A stretch of DNA of 64,000 nt from Nocardioides alpinus (GTDB taxonomy: Bacteria; Actinomycetota; Actinomycetes; Propionibacteriales; Nocardioidaceae), in the NCBI RefSeq assembly GCF_900112035.1, contig NZ_FOKC01000002.1:452258-516257 (forward strand). The letters run 5' to 3'. Shown here piece after piece: positions 52,321-61,617 of the stretch. A model generated the notes under the pieces. It was not told the DNA's origin, searched no databases, and worked only from the letters and a program-made list of their open reading frames with translations. Position numbers and translations under genes: made by a program. Position 1 is the stretch's first letter, and each line of letters begins with the position of its first letter.

Positions 52321-53385
52321 ATGCGCGCACTGCGGTTGAGGGAGTGGAAGAGCGAGCCCGTGCTCGAGGAGGTGCCCGTGCCCGAGCCCGGGCCGGGCCA
52401 GGTGCTGGTGCAGGTGGGGGCAGCGGGTGCGTGCCACTCCGACCTGCACCTGATGCACGAGTTCGAGCCGGGCACGCTGCCCTGGAGCCCGCCCTTCACG
52501 CTGGGCCACGAGAACGCCGGGTGGGTCCACACCCTCGGCGACGGCGTGACCGGTCTGGCCGTCGGCCAGGCGGTGGCGGTCGTCGGCGCATGGGGCTGCG
52601 GGTCCTGCGAGCACTGCCTCGACGGGCTGGAGACCTATTGCGAGCGCCCCGACCTGGCGCCGGTGCCCGGTGGTGGCGGAGGGCTCGGCCTGGACGGCGG
52701 GATGGCGGAGTTCCTGCTGGTGCCGGCCGCGCGCCACCTCGTGCCGATCCCCGACGGGCTCGAGGTCGTCGACGCCGCGCCGCTGACCGACGCCGCGCTC
52801 ACGCCCTACCACGCCGTACGCCGCTCGCTGGGCAAGCTGCGTCCCGGCAGTACCGCGGTGGTGATCGGTGTCGGGGGGCTCGGCCACCTCGGCGTCCAGG
52901 TGCTCAAGGCGATCACCGCGGCCCGGGTCATCGCGGTCGACGGCCGCGACGCGGCCAGGGTAGCCGCCACAGAGCACGGCGCCGACCTGGTGCTGGACCC
53001 CGGGCCCGACACCGCGGCACAGATCCGCGAGGCCACCGGCGGACGCGGCGCCGACGTGGTGCTCGACTTCGTCGGCTCCGACGAGACCCTGGCCACGGCG
53101 GCCGCGTGCGTGCGCCAGCTGGGCGACATCACGATCGTCGGGATCGCCGGCGGCACGCTGCCCGTCTCCTTCTTCGGCCTGCCCTACGAGGCCAGCGTCC
53201 AGACCACCTACTGGGGCAACCGGCGCGAGCTCGTCGCCGTGCTCGACCTCGCCGCCCGAGGACTGTTGCGCGCCGACACGACGATCTACCCGCTCGAGGA
53301 CGCGGTCACGGCCTACGACGACCTGGCCCACGGTCGCGTCACCGGCCGCGCGGTCATCGTGCCCAACGACGCGTTCACGGGCTGA
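52321..53385 (+). CDS. Zinc-dependent alcohol dehydrogenase
   Basis: A 354-residue medium-chain dehydrogenase/reductase. Catalytic zinc ligands are in AGACHSDLHL (Cys, about 38) and TLGHENAGW (His-Glu, about 62). The structural zinc site is CGSCEHCLDGLETYC (about 93-107), and the Rossmann loop is IGVGGLGHLGVQVLKA (about 181). The protein is close to NAD(P)-dependent AdhP/Adh enzymes for primary or aromatic alcohols. AGGAGG lies five bases before the ATG. Co-regulation with the divergent UspA gene through the DosR-like boxes would place it in the hypoxia response. Confidence 0.93.
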   Translation: MRALRLREWKSEPVLEEVPVPEPGPGQVLVQVGAAGACHSDLHLMHEFEPGTLPWSPPFTLGHENAGWVHTLGDGVTGLAVGQAVAVVGAWGCGSCEHCLDGLETYCERPDLAPVPGGGGGLGLDGGMAEFLLVPAARHLVPIPDGLEVVDAAPLTDAALTPYHAVRRSLGKLRPGSTAVVIGVGGLGHLGVQVLKAITAARVIAVDGRDAARVAATEHGADLVLDPGPDTAAQIREATGGRGADVVLDFVGSDETLATAAACVRQLGDITIVGIAGGTLPVSFFGLPYEASVQTTYWGNRRELVAVLDLAARGLLRADTTIYPLEDAVTAYDDLAHGRVTGRAVIVPNDAFTG

Positions 53386-53402
53386 GGGTCTAGGTTGGGC
53401 CG

Positions 53403-54974
53403 GTGAATTCCGGCAGCAGCAGCTATGACGTCGTCGTGGTCGGCGGTGGCCACAACGCCCTGGTGAGCGCGGCCTACCTCGCCCGCGCCGGCCTCTCGGT
53501 CCTCGTGCTCGAGCGGCTCGACCACACCGGCGGCGCGGCCGTCTCCGTCGAGCCGTTCGCCGGCCAGCCGGCCCGCCTCTCGCGCTACTCCTACCTGGTC
53601 AGCCTGATGCCGGAGCAGCTGATGGCCGACCTGGGCCTCGACATCCGCCTCGCCTCGCGCACCACGGCGTCGTACACGCCCTGGACGCGCAGCGAGCGCT
53701 CCGGTGGGCTGCTCGTCGAGCGGCCCGAGGGCGAGGCGACCCGCGCGTCGTTCCGCGAGCTGACCGGTTCGGACGAGGAGTACGCCGCGTGGCAGGACTT
53801 CTACGCCGAGGTCGGTCGACTGGCCGAGGTGGTCTCGCCGACCCTGATGCAGCCCCTCCCGCTCGAGCGGGACGTGCGGGCGCTCGCCGACGAGCGCATC
53901 TGGAACGACGTCGTGACGCAGCCGCTCGGCCACGCGATCACCTCGCGCTTCACCGACGACACGGTCCGCGGCGTGGTCGCCACCGACGCCCTCATCGGCA
54001 CCTTCGCCTCGATGGACGACCCGTCGCTCATCCAGAACCGCTGCTTCCTCTACCACCTGATCGGCAACGGCACCGGTGAGTGGCGGGTGCCGATCGGCGG
54101 GATGGGTGCGGTCACCGACGCCCTCGCGAAGGCCGCCGTCGACGCGGGCGCAGAGATCCTCACCGGGGCCGGCGTCAGCGCCATCACCCCCGGCGCCGAC
54201 GGCGCGGAGGTGACCTGGCACGACAGCACCGGCCAGCACGCGGTCACTGCGCGCCGCGTCCTGTCGGGGGTCGCGCCATGGGTCCTGCGGATCCTCCTCG
54301 GCGAGGGTGAGGACGAGGACAACAAGCCGTCCGGGTCCCAGCTGAAGATCAACTTCCTCCTCGACCGGCTCCCTGCGCTCGCGTCCGGCGCCGACCCGGC
54401 GACGGCCTTCGCCGGCACTCTTCACCTGGCCGAGGACTACACCCAGCTCGAGCAGGCGTACGCCGCCGCTGCCGGCGGTGCGGTGCCCGACCCGATGCCG
54501 GGCGAGGTCTACTGCCACAGCCTCAGCGACCCCTCGATCCTCGGCGACCGGGCCGGCTCGGCACACACGCTGACCTACTTCGGGCTGCACACGCCCGCCG
54601 CCCTCTTCGACGCCGACCCGGGCGCTCGCGACGTCGCGATCGGGCGTGCGCTCGCCTCGCTCAACGCGGTGCTCGCCGAGCCCCTCGAGGACTGCCTCGC
54701 CACCGACGCCGACGGCCACCCGTGCATCGAGACCAAGATCCCCCAGGACATCGAGAAGGACCTCGCGATGCCCGGCGGCCACATCTTCCACGGTGACCTC
54801 GAGTGGCCGTGGGCCAACAACCGCGCCCGGCTCGACACACCTGCCCAGCAGTGGGGCGTCCAGACCGAGCACGACTCCGTGCTGCTGTGCGGATCGGGCG
54901 CCCGGCGCGGTGGCGCCGTTTCGGGGCTGGGCGGCCACAACGCCGCCCAGGCGGTGCTGGCCGAGCTCGGATGA
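53403..54974 (+). CDS. FAD-dependent oxidoreductase, phytoene desaturase-like
   Basis: A 523-residue flavoprotein. The FAD-binding N-terminus is VVVVGGGHNALVSAAYLARA with the second motif VLVLERLDHTGGAAVS. The C-terminal FAD region has GSGARRGGAVSGLGGHNAAQ. It resembles the COG1233/PYROXD2 group related to phytoene desaturases rather than a carotenoid enzyme, because no other carotenoid genes are nearby. The GTG start is 17 bases after the alcohol dehydrogenase stop, so it may be the second gene of that transcript. The substrate is unknown. Confidence 0.85.
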   Translation: MNSGSSSYDVVVVGGGHNALVSAAYLARAGLSVLVLERLDHTGGAAVSVEPFAGQPARLSRYSYLVSLMPEQLMADLGLDIRLASRTTASYTPWTRSERSGGLLVERPEGEATRASFRELTGSDEEYAAWQDFYAEVGRLAEVVSPTLMQPLPLERDVRALADERIWNDVVTQPLGHAITSRFTDDTVRGVVATDALIGTFASMDDPSLIQNRCFLYHLIGNGTGEWRVPIGGMGAVTDALAKAAVDAGAEILTGAGVSAITPGADGAEVTWHDSTGQHAVTARRVLSGVAPWVLRILLGEGEDEDNKPSGSQLKINFLLDRLPALASGADPATAFAGTLHLAEDYTQLEQAYAAAAGGAVPDPMPGEVYCHSLSDPSILGDRAGSAHTLTYFGLHTPAALFDADPGARDVAIGRALASLNAVLAEPLEDCLATDADGHPCIETKIPQDIEKDLAMPGGHIFHGDLEWPWANNRARLDTPAQQWGVQTEHDSVLLCGSGARRGGAVSGLGGHNAAQAVLAELG

Positions 54975-55029
54975 GCCCTCGATTTTTGGTGGGCGTCCTC
55001 CGCTGATAAAGTTCCACTCGCTTCACCAC

Positions 55030-55105
<76 letters not shown>

Positions 55106-55122
55106 ACAGTTGCAGCAGGTCA

Positions 55123-55155
55123 GAGGCCCTTCACGGAGAGATCCGGGAGGGCCTC
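55123..55155. terminator. Hairpin between tRNA-Lys and the CopC-like gene
   Basis: Arms GAGGCCCT and AGGGCCTC enclose 17 bases. It overlaps the stop codon of the CopC-like gene and follows tRNA-Lys by 17 bases, so it can end both transcripts, including the long ebo-type operon. Confidence 0.65.
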
Positions 55156-55693
55156 AGCCGTTGTCGGGCCCGGTCGCTGTCGAGCGGCGGCGCCTGAGCA
55201 GCGCCAGTGCCACCGCGGCGGCGACCAGGACGAGCCCCGCAGGCAGGACGGCGGCGAAGCGTCCCTCCGACGGTGGGTCCTCGCCCGACGCCTGAGGCTC
55301 GTCCCCGGACGTGCCGGTCGTTGCGGCAGTGGAGGTCGGTCCCACCTCGAAGTGCACCTCTCCGCGCACGTCGTGGCCGTCGGCGGACACCACGTAGTAC
55401 TCCAGCGTGTAGGCGCCGTCCACGCCCTCCCACAGGGTCTGGCGCACCTCCGGCCCGATGGACGAGGGGGCACCGTTGGTCACGCTCCCCTCCGGACCGA
55501 CGACGGTGATCTCCCGGATCTCGCTCACCGCGTCGGAGAAGGTCAGGAAGGCGCGCGAGGGCAGTGCCTGGACCACACCGTCAGCGGGAGGGTCGGAGAA
55601 GAGCAGCTCGCCGTGGGCTGCTGCGGGTGGGGCCGGCGCCCAAGCCAGCAGCACCGCCAGGAGCACCATCAGACGGAGGACGAGGTGCGGCAC
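55154..55693 (-). CDS. CopC-domain secreted/membrane-tethered protein
   Basis: A 179-residue protein: signal peptide (LRLMVLLAVLLAWAP then PAPPAAA), mature N-terminus HGELLFSDPPADG, CopC beta-sandwich with SRAFLTFSDAVSEIREITVV and VVSADGHDVRGEVHFEV, then a Thr/Gly/Pro linker and a C-terminal membrane helix (AAVLPAGLVLVAAAVALALL, about 148-167) with a basic end. The His that would be first after cleavage and the later His of DGHD are the copper ligands of the family. Start uncertain: GTG at 55693 follows GGGAG; ATG at 55708 or 55669 (TGATG with the upstream stop) are alternatives. Last gene of the ebo-type run. Confidence 0.8.
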   Translation of the reverse strand: MPHLVLRLMVLLAVLLAWAPAPPAAAHGELLFSDPPADGVVQALPSRAFLTFSDAVSEIREITVVGPEGSVTNGAPSSIGPEVRQTLWEGVDGAYTLEYYVVSADGHDVRGEVHFEVGPTSTAATTGTSGDEPQASGEDPPSEGRFAAVLPAGLVLVAAAVALALLRRRRSTATGPDNG

Positions 55694-56649
55694 GGCCGGA
55701 GCTCCCATGCTCGAGGGTCGGAGGCGTCGTCGAGACGACCGAACGCCGTGGTCAGTCGTGCGTCCAGGTCGCGATCGGCCGGGTCCACGGCGGCCCGGGC
55801 CGCTCGCCGCAGGGCCCCACCCGCCCAGGTCGCCAGGGCGGCCGCTCCGGGACCGGGGCGCAGTGCTGCTCGCGCCTCCTCGAGCTCGTCGGCGATCAGG
55901 CCGGCGACCTCCTCCAGGCCGTCACGACCCGAGAGCAGCGAGATCGCCGTCGGGACGCCGTTGGTGGCGTCGGCGCCGGTCGGCTTGCCCATCCGCCCGG
56001 CATCGCCGACGAGGTCGAGCAGGTCGTCGACGTGCTGGAAGGCCATCCCGAAGTGGAGGCCGAACGTGCCGTGCGCCTCGACCACCCAGGGCGCTGCCCC
56101 CGCGGCCAGCGCGCCGATCTCGGCGCTCGACCGGAAGAGCTCGGCGGTCTTGAGCGAGGCGTACTCGGCGTGCGCCTCGAGCGACGGCGACTCCGCGAGG
56201 CCCGCCTCACGGAGCTGGCCGGCCGCCATGCAGTCGAGCGTGCGCGCCCACACCCCGGACGCGGCACCCGACGAGCGGGCCGCTGCCGCCGCCCCACGGG
56301 CGAGGAGCAGGTCGCCGACGACGATCGCGGTGGCGACACCTGCGCTCGCGACGACCGACGGTCGCCCACGGCGTACGTCGGCGGCGTCGATGATGTCGTC
56401 GTGCACGAGGGTCGCGACGTGCAGCAGCTCCACCGACAGCGCACCCTCGATGACGCGGCGCTCGACGTCGGCGGTCCGGCCGAGGTCGCTCCCGGTCGCC
56501 ACGGCACTCCTCAGCACGAGGTCGGGGCGCAGCAGCTTGCCCGGCCGCAGCGCGTCGCCCACCAGTCGGTCGACCCGGGCGACGCCGCACGACGGCGTCG
56601 TCCGCAACCGCTCCCGGACCCGCTCGAGCAGGTCGTCGACGTCGCTCAC
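55669..56649 (-). CDS. Polyprenyl diphosphate synthase
   Basis: A 326-residue trans-isoprenyl diphosphate synthase that extends allylic diphosphates with isopentenyl diphosphate. The first aspartate-rich motif is LVHDDIIDAAD (about 85) and the second HVDDLLDLVGD (about 202), with GKLLRPDLVL (about 37) and the K/T pair in SLKTAELF (about 160). Product length cannot be read from the residues with confidence. The GTG start overlaps the phosphodiesterase stop as GTGA, so it is translated with the eboA-F-like genes and probably supplies the prenyl group used by the UbiA-like protein. Confidence 0.93.
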   Translation of the reverse strand: MSDVDDLLERVRERLRTTPSCGVARVDRLVGDALRPGKLLRPDLVLRSAVATGSDLGRTADVERRVIEGALSVELLHVATLVHDDIIDAADVRRGRPSVVASAGVATAIVVGDLLLARGAAAAARSSGAASGVWARTLDCMAAGQLREAGLAESPSLEAHAEYASLKTAELFRSSAEIGALAAGAAPWVVEAHGTFGLHFGMAFQHVDDLLDLVGDAGRMGKPTGADATNGVPTAISLLSGRDGLEEVAGLIADELEEARAALRPGPGAAALATWAGGALRRAARAAVDPADRDLDARLTTAFGRLDDASDPRAWELRPCRTSSSV

Positions 56650-58031
56650 GGCACCGACACCTGCGCGGGGACCGCACCGGCGAGCTCGAGCAGCAGGTTC
56701 CTCACCTCGGTGGCGGCCATGCGCTCCGGCAGGGCCCCGGGGCGGTCGCACAGCACCACGGGGGCGTCGGCATCACGAGCCGGCAGTCGACCGTGTGTGC
56801 CGCGCACCGGCGCGGGATCGAGCGGCACCACCTTCATCGCGTAGCGCAGCCCGGCCGCCTTGCGAGCCAGGGTCAGCGCCGCCTTCGCCTTCACCAGGCG
56901 GTCCTGCGGGTCGAAGAAGAGCTCAGCCGGGTCGTAGCCGGGCTTGCGGTGGATCTCGACGCCGCGCGCGAAGTCGGGCGCACGGTCGTCGTCGTCCCAG
57001 TAGTAGTAGGTGAACCAGGCGGTCGCCTCGGCGACCAGCACCAGCTCGCCGGCACGCTCGTGGTCGAGTCCGGCCGCCGCCTTGCCTGCGTCGTCGAGCA
57101 CCTCGGCCACGCCGGTCAGCCCGGCGCACACCGTCCGGACGCGCTCGAGGTCGGCCGGGTCGGCGACGTAGACGTGCGCCACCTGGTGGTCGGCGACGGC
57201 GAACGCCCGGGACGTCCACGGGTCGAGGTACTCCATGCCGTCCTGCGTGTAGACCTCCAGGAGGCCTGCCGCGCGGAGTGCCCGGTTGACGTCCACGGGC
57301 GTGTCCGCCGCGGTGATGCCGTACTCCGACAGCACCACGACCCGGGCGCCGAGGCGCCCGGCGTCGTCGAGCAGCGGCGCCAGCGCGGCATCGACGTCGC
57401 GCGCGGCCCGGTGTGCCTGGGCCGACGCGGGGCCGAAGCGCTGCAGGTCGTAGTCGAGGTGCGGGAGGTAGGCCAGCGTGAGGTCCGCGCGGGGCATCAG
57501 GTGCCGGGCCGCTCCCACGATCCACTCGGTCGAGCGGATCGAGGCGGTCGGTCCCCAGTACTGGAAGAGCGGGAACTCGCCGAGCGCCGCGACCAGCTCG
57601 TCGCGCAGCCCGGGCGGTCGGGTGTAGCAGTCGGGGGCCTTCTTGCCGTCGGCGTAGTAGATCGGGCGCGGGGTGACCGTCCAGTCCGTCGATGCCCCCA
57701 TGGCGTACCACCAGCAGACGTTGGCGACGGTGTAGCCGGGCAGCTCGCGACGGATCGTCTCCCACACCTTCTCCCCCTGCACGAGGGCGTTGTGCTGGCG
57801 CCACAGGTGGACCTCGCCGAGGTCACGGAAGTACCACCCGTTGCCGACGATGCCGTGCTCGGTCGGCGTCAGACCGGTCAGGAAGGTGGACTGCACGCTG
57901 CAGGTGACCGCAGGCAGGACGGGGTCGAGCACCGCCGACGATCCGGTGGCCGCGAGGCTTCGCAGGCGTGGCATGTGCTGGAGCAGGTCGGGGGTCAGCC
58001 CGACCACGTCCGCGACGAGCAGCTTGTCCAT
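56646..58031 (-). CDS. eboF: EboF-like alkaline phosphatase/nucleotide pyrophosphatase
   Basis: A 461-residue phosphodiesterase of the alkaline phosphatase superfamily (type I nucleotide pyrophosphatase). The N-terminal metal Asp is in LLVADVVGLTPDLL (Asp8), the likely Thr nucleophile is in LPAVTCSVQSTFLTGLTPTE (Thr43), further ligands are in YLPHLDYDLQRFG (about 199-211) and the LSEYGI region. No signal peptide is seen. GGAGG precedes the ATG. It sits directly behind the EboE gene, as eboF does in ebo clusters, and probably removes a phosphate or nucleotide from the pathway intermediate. Confidence 0.82.
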   Translation of the reverse strand: MDKLLVADVVGLTPDLLQHMPRLRSLAATGSSAVLDPVLPAVTCSVQSTFLTGLTPTEHGIVGNGWYFRDLGEVHLWRQHNALVQGEKVWETIRRELPGYTVANVCWWYAMGASTDWTVTPRPIYYADGKKAPDCYTRPPGLRDELVAALGEFPLFQYWGPTASIRSTEWIVGAARHLMPRADLTLAYLPHLDYDLQRFGPASAQAHRAARDVDAALAPLLDDAGRLGARVVVLSEYGITAADTPVDVNRALRAAGLLEVYTQDGMEYLDPWTSRAFAVADHQVAHVYVADPADLERVRTVCAGLTGVAEVLDDAGKAAAGLDHERAGELVLVAEATAWFTYYYWDDDDRAPDFARGVEIHRKPGYDPAELFFDPQDRLVKAKAALTLARKAAGLRYAMKVVPLDPAPVRGTHGRLPARDADAPVVLCDRPGALPERMAATEVRNLLLELAGAVPAQVSVP

Positions 58032-58066
58032 CAGGTCCTCCGGGGTGCAGGTGTGGCGGGTGGGGG

Positions 58067-59239
58067 TCAGAGTGGGGTGAGGCCGAGCGCGACGAGCTCG
58101 GCGTGCACCCAGGCCAGCTCGGCCGCGAGGCCGGAGGCGAGCGCTTCGTCGTCCTCGGGTGCTCCGCCCGGCAGGACCGACCACGTGTAGGTCTCGACCT
58201 CCAGGTGGTCCACCCGAGCGACCGGGCCACCCAGGAGCGCGGTGAGCGAGGCCTCCAGCTCCTCGCGTGAGCTGTGCAGCGGCGGTTGCGGGTCGGCGTG
58301 GACCGGAACGTGGAAGTGGACGCGCCAGGGCGTGTCCGTGGCGAGCGGGTCGCCGCCGTCGAGGGCGTCGGGAAGGTCGTCGCGGCCCTCGACCTCGTGA
58401 CCGTGCGGTCGTTCCTGCCGCACCTGGTGGAGGAACCGGTCCTCGGCGTACGACGCAAGGGCGCGTCGCGTCGTCGCGTCCGCGGGGTCGTCCACGACCA
58501 GCGCCGACGCGGGCTGGGCCTTGACCACGCGCAGGCCGGCATCGTCGAGCAGGCGCAGCGCCCGCTCCGCGTCGTCGAACCCGACCGCGAGGTGGCAGAG
58601 GTCGAGGCAGACACCGATCCGTTCGCGGTCGACCGTCGCGAGCCGGTCGACGGCCTCCTCCACGGTCTCGACCACGCACCCCGGCTCCGGCTCGATGCCG
58701 ACCACCACGCGGCGCCCGGTCTCGGCCTCCAGCGCGGCCAGACCGGCAGCCAGCTCGGAGAGGCGGGCCTCGGCGAGCCTCTGGTCGTCCCGTGACCACG
58801 GGTTGTGCCACGCCAGGGGCAGGGTGGAGATCGAGCCGTGGTCGGCATCGTCGGGCAGGAGCCTGGCGAGCACCCGCGCAGCCGCCAGGGTGTAGTCGAG
58901 GCGCGCGCGTGAGGTCCACGCCGGGAGGTAGACCGAGTGCTTGACCGTCGGCTCCTGGAAGGCGGCGTAGGGGAACGCGTTGACCGTCACCACCTCGACA
59001 CCGTGCTCGGCGAGCCGGCTCCGGACGAGGCGTACGCCGTCGGGGTCCTCGGCGAGCCGGTGGGCGGCACCCGCCGGCAGCCAGAGGCCGAGGCCGACGA
59101 GGTCGCTGCCGAGGGCCCGGCGGATGCGGTCGCCCGTCGCCGCGGCCTGGGCGACCAGGCCGTCGACGTCCTCGGCGGGCAGGACGTTGGTGCCGTAGGC
59201 CAGGTGGACCACGGTGCCGTCGCGGTGGCGCAGGCGCAT
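58067..59239 (-). CDS. eboE: EboE-like metabolite traffic protein (TIM barrel)
   Basis: A 390-residue TIM-barrel protein related to sugar isomerases and carrying the EboE pattern: VVHLAYGTNVLPAEDVDG at the N-terminus, LGLWLPAGAAHRLA, VEVVTVNAFPYAAFQEPTVK, TLPLAWHNPWS and GIEPEPGCVVET, then HFHVPVHADPQPPLHSSREE and HLEVETYTWSVLP. Metal ligands would be the Glu of GIEPEPG, the Asp/His of CLDLCHLA and later Glu/His residues. EboE has been named a metabolite traffic protein, but no activity is proven. The ATG shares one base with the EboB stop (TGATG). Confidence 0.85.
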   Translation of the reverse strand: MRLRHRDGTVVHLAYGTNVLPAEDVDGLVAQAAATGDRIRRALGSDLVGLGLWLPAGAAHRLAEDPDGVRLVRSRLAEHGVEVVTVNAFPYAAFQEPTVKHSVYLPAWTSRARLDYTLAAARVLARLLPDDADHGSISTLPLAWHNPWSRDDQRLAEARLSELAAGLAALEAETGRRVVVGIEPEPGCVVETVEEAVDRLATVDRERIGVCLDLCHLAVGFDDAERALRLLDDAGLRVVKAQPASALVVDDPADATTRRALASYAEDRFLHQVRQERPHGHEVEGRDDLPDALDGGDPLATDTPWRVHFHVPVHADPQPPLHSSREELEASLTALLGGPVARVDHLEVETYTWSVLPGGAPEDDEALASGLAAELAWVHAELVALGLTPL

Positions 59240-60111
59240 CAGCTCACCTGCTGCCCGCGCAGGATCGAGTTGCCCTCGAAGAGCGACGAGGCGTCCGGCG
59301 CGGGAGCATCGTCCGTCTCGGGCAGCAGCAGCCGACCGCTCTGCGCGAAGAACTCCACCGGGTTGCGCCACAGCACGCGGTCCACGTCGTCGTCGCTGAA
59401 GCCGGCGGCCAGCATCGCCTCGCCGGTGGCGTGCGTCAGCAGCGGGTCGCTGCGACCCCAGTCGGCGGCCGAGTTGACCAGCACCCGCGCGGGACCGCGC
59501 TCCTGGAGGATCCGCACCATCCGCTGGGGATCCATCTTGGTGTCGGGGTAGATGGAGAAGCCCATCCAGCACCCGTGCGCGTCCACCGGACCGACCGTGA
59601 GCTCGTTGAGGTGGTCGACCACGACGAGGCCCGGGTCGATGCCGGACTCCTCGACCAGCTGGAGCGTACGACGGGTGCCGCCCTCCTTGTCGCGGTGCGG
59701 GGTGTGCACCATCGCAGGCAGCTCGAACTCGACCGCGAGGTCGAGCTGTCGCCGGAAGGCCCGCTCCTCGGCCGGCCCCATCGAGTCGAAGCCGATCTCG
59801 CCGACGGCGACCACCCCGTCCTTGGCCAGGTAGCGCGGCAGCACGTCGAGGACCCCGTCGCAGCGGGGGTCGTTGGCCTCCTTGGGGTTGAGCGCGATCG
59901 TGCAGTGGTGGGCGATGCCGAACTGCGACGCCCGGAAACGCTCCCAGCCCACGAGGGCGTCGAAGTAGTCGGTGAAGGAACCCACGCTGGTCCGCGGCTG
60001 GCCGAGCCAGAAGGCGGGCTCGACGACGGCGCGCACGCCGGCGGCGTGCATGCGCTCGTAGTCGTCGGTGGTGCGCGACGTCATGTGGATGTGGGGATCG
60101 AAGATGCGCAT
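59239..60111 (-). CDS. eboB: EboB-like TatD-family metal hydrolase
   Basis: A 290-residue amidohydrolase-fold protein. Metal ligands follow TatD: FDPHIHMTSR (two His, residues 7-9), VAVGEIGFDSMGPAEE (Glu, about 117), MVHTPHRDKE (His), VVDHLNELTVG (His) and NSAADWGRSDP (Asp, about 223). TatD proteins are usually nucleases, but the ebo-cluster version is thought to act on the pathway metabolite. It follows eboA by one base and is coupled to eboE, matching the eboA-eboB order of known clusters. Confidence 0.85.
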   Translation of the reverse strand: MRIFDPHIHMTSRTTDDYERMHAAGVRAVVEPAFWLGQPRTSVGSFTDYFDALVGWERFRASQFGIAHHCTIALNPKEANDPRCDGVLDVLPRYLAKDGVVAVGEIGFDSMGPAEERAFRRQLDLAVEFELPAMVHTPHRDKEGGTRRTLQLVEESGIDPGLVVVDHLNELTVGPVDAHGCWMGFSIYPDTKMDPQRMVRILQERGPARVLVNSAADWGRSDPLLTHATGEAMLAAGFSDDDVDRVLWRNPVEFFAQSGRLLLPETDDAPAPDASSLFEGNSILRGQQVS

Positions 60112-60112
60112 C

Positions 60113-60751
60113 TCAGGCCTCCGGGCGGGTCAGGGTCGTCAGGTCGTGCACGAGCAGGGCGTCGTCCGGAACCGGACGACCGGCCGCCTCGCGCTCGTCG
60201 ATGTAGCGGCGCACCATCTCCGTCAGCTCGGCGTCGGCGCGGACGGCGAGGTCGGACACTCCGGCCAGCGGCACGCCGACGAAGAGGCACTTGAGCACGC
60301 CGTGGCGCCAGTCGTGCGGTGACAGCCGCCGGGCGTGCGGGCCCATGGCGGCTGCCACCAGTCGTGGGTCGTTGGTGCGGAGCGCGTCGAGGAGGACCGC
60401 GGAGCCGTCGACAGCGGGGTCGTCGATCCCGCCCAGCGCCAGCAGCACGGCACGCTTCTCGTCCGCGTCGCCGTAGCGGTAGAGCTGGTCGAGCTCGTCG
60501 AGCAGCGCGCCGGGAGCGAGCCGGGTCGCGGCGATCGCCACCAGCTCGACGCGGACGGCGTCCTCGAGGCGGGGGCCACCGGCAGCGAGGTCGCCGCGCG
60601 CGGTGCGGCGGGCAGCAGCGGGAAAGACGCGGCCGAGCGTGGTCGCCCCGGCAGCCAGGACCGCGACCATGTCGTCGAGGGCCCGCCTGGCGTCGTCGGA
60701 CAGGGCGCTGCGCAGCTCCTCCGGAGGCGCGAGGGGACGCACGGACGTCAT
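60113..60751 (-). CDS. eboA: EboA domain protein
   Basis: A 212-residue helical repeat protein of the EboA family, not related to any known enzyme. Diagnostic segments are QLYRYGDADEKRAVLLALGG (about 101), LLDALRTNDPRLVAAAMGP (about 131), the following DWRHGVLKCLFVGVPLA and MVRRYIDEREAAGRPVP. The helical pattern suggests a scaffold or binding role rather than catalysis. The ATG overlaps the isomerase stop as ATGA. Its presence is what makes the cluster recognisable as ebo-type, because the other genes belong to broad families. Confidence 0.85.
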   Translation of the reverse strand: MTSVRPLAPPEELRSALSDDARRALDDMVAVLAAGATTLGRVFPAAARRTARGDLAAGGPRLEDAVRVELVAIAATRLAPGALLDELDQLYRYGDADEKRAVLLALGGIDDPAVDGSAVLLDALRTNDPRLVAAAMGPHARRLSPHDWRHGVLKCLFVGVPLAGVSDLAVRADAELTEMVRRYIDEREAAGRPVPDDALLVHDLTTLTRPEA

Positions 60752-61617
60752 CGTGCCTCCCGTGAGGCGCCGACGGGCTGGCCGAGCCGGTCCAGCGAGG
60801 CCTGCAGTGCCGTCATCGTCGAGGCCGCGACGGCGGGGGCCGCGTGCGAGTGGCGCGGCAGCTCCACGCACGCCAGACCGGCGTACCCCGTCTCGACCAG
60901 GGCGCCGAGGACGCGGTCGAGGTCGAGGTCGCCGGTGCCCAGCTCGAGGTGCTCGTGCACGTCGCGCACCATGTCGTCGACCTGCACGTTGGCGAGCAGC
61001 GCACCGGCGTGCCGCACGGTGTCCTCGGGGGTGCGCGGCTCGTTGCAGACCAGGTGGCCCAGATCGAGGGTGACCCGCAGGTGCTCGGGGTGGCCGAGCC
61101 GTCGACGCAGCTCCAGCACGTCGTCGAGGGTCGCCAGGAACATCCCCGGCTCGGGCTCGACGCAGAGGGTGACGCCGAGGTCCGCGGCGTCGTCGAGGAC
61201 CGGGCCGAGCCCGTCGACCACCCGCCGCCACAGGCGTACGCCGTCCACCTCGGCGGGCGCCGTTCCGGACCAGCAGGACACTGCCTCCGAGCCGAGCTCG
61301 TGGGCGATGCGCACGGCGCGGCACAGGAGCTCGACGCGGCGCTCGCGTCCCTCGTCGCTGACCAGGGTCGGCTCGTGCTTGCGCCACGGGTCGAGCACGT
61401 AGCGCGACCCCGTCTCCACGACGGAGGCGAGGCCGTGGGCATCGAGGCAGCGCCGGGCGTGGGCGACCTGCGCGGGCAGGTCGCCGAAGGGATCGAGGTG
61501 GGGCTGGTCGAGCGTCAGTCCGACGCCCTCGTAGCCGAGCGAGGCGACAACGCTGCAGGCGTCGCTGAGTCGGTGGCCGGCGAAGCCGTTGAGCCCGTAG
61601 CCCAGGCGCACGCTCAT
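60748..61617 (-). CDS. Sugar phosphate isomerase/epimerase-like TIM barrel
   Basis: A 289-residue AP-endonuclease-2-like TIM barrel: YGLNGFAGHRLSDACSVVAS, YEGVGLTLDQPHLDPFGDLP, ETGSRYVLDPWRKHEPTLVS and VTLCVEPEPGMFLATLDDV, with metal ligands in CVEPEPG (Glu), TLDLGHLV (Asp, His), VQVDDMVRDVHEHLELG (Asp, His) and CVELPRH (Glu). It likely epimerises or isomerises a cyclitol or sugar phosphate. It lies between the UbiA-like gene and eboA with ATGA overlaps at both ends, so it belongs to the pathway. Confidence 0.85.
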   Translation of the reverse strand: MSVRLGYGLNGFAGHRLSDACSVVASLGYEGVGLTLDQPHLDPFGDLPAQVAHARRCLDAHGLASVVETGSRYVLDPWRKHEPTLVSDEGRERRVELLCRAVRIAHELGSEAVSCWSGTAPAEVDGVRLWRRVVDGLGPVLDDAADLGVTLCVEPEPGMFLATLDDVLELRRRLGHPEHLRVTLDLGHLVCNEPRTPEDTVRHAGALLANVQVDDMVRDVHEHLELGTGDLDLDRVLGALVETGYAGLACVELPRHSHAAPAVAASTMTALQASLDRLGQPVGASREAR

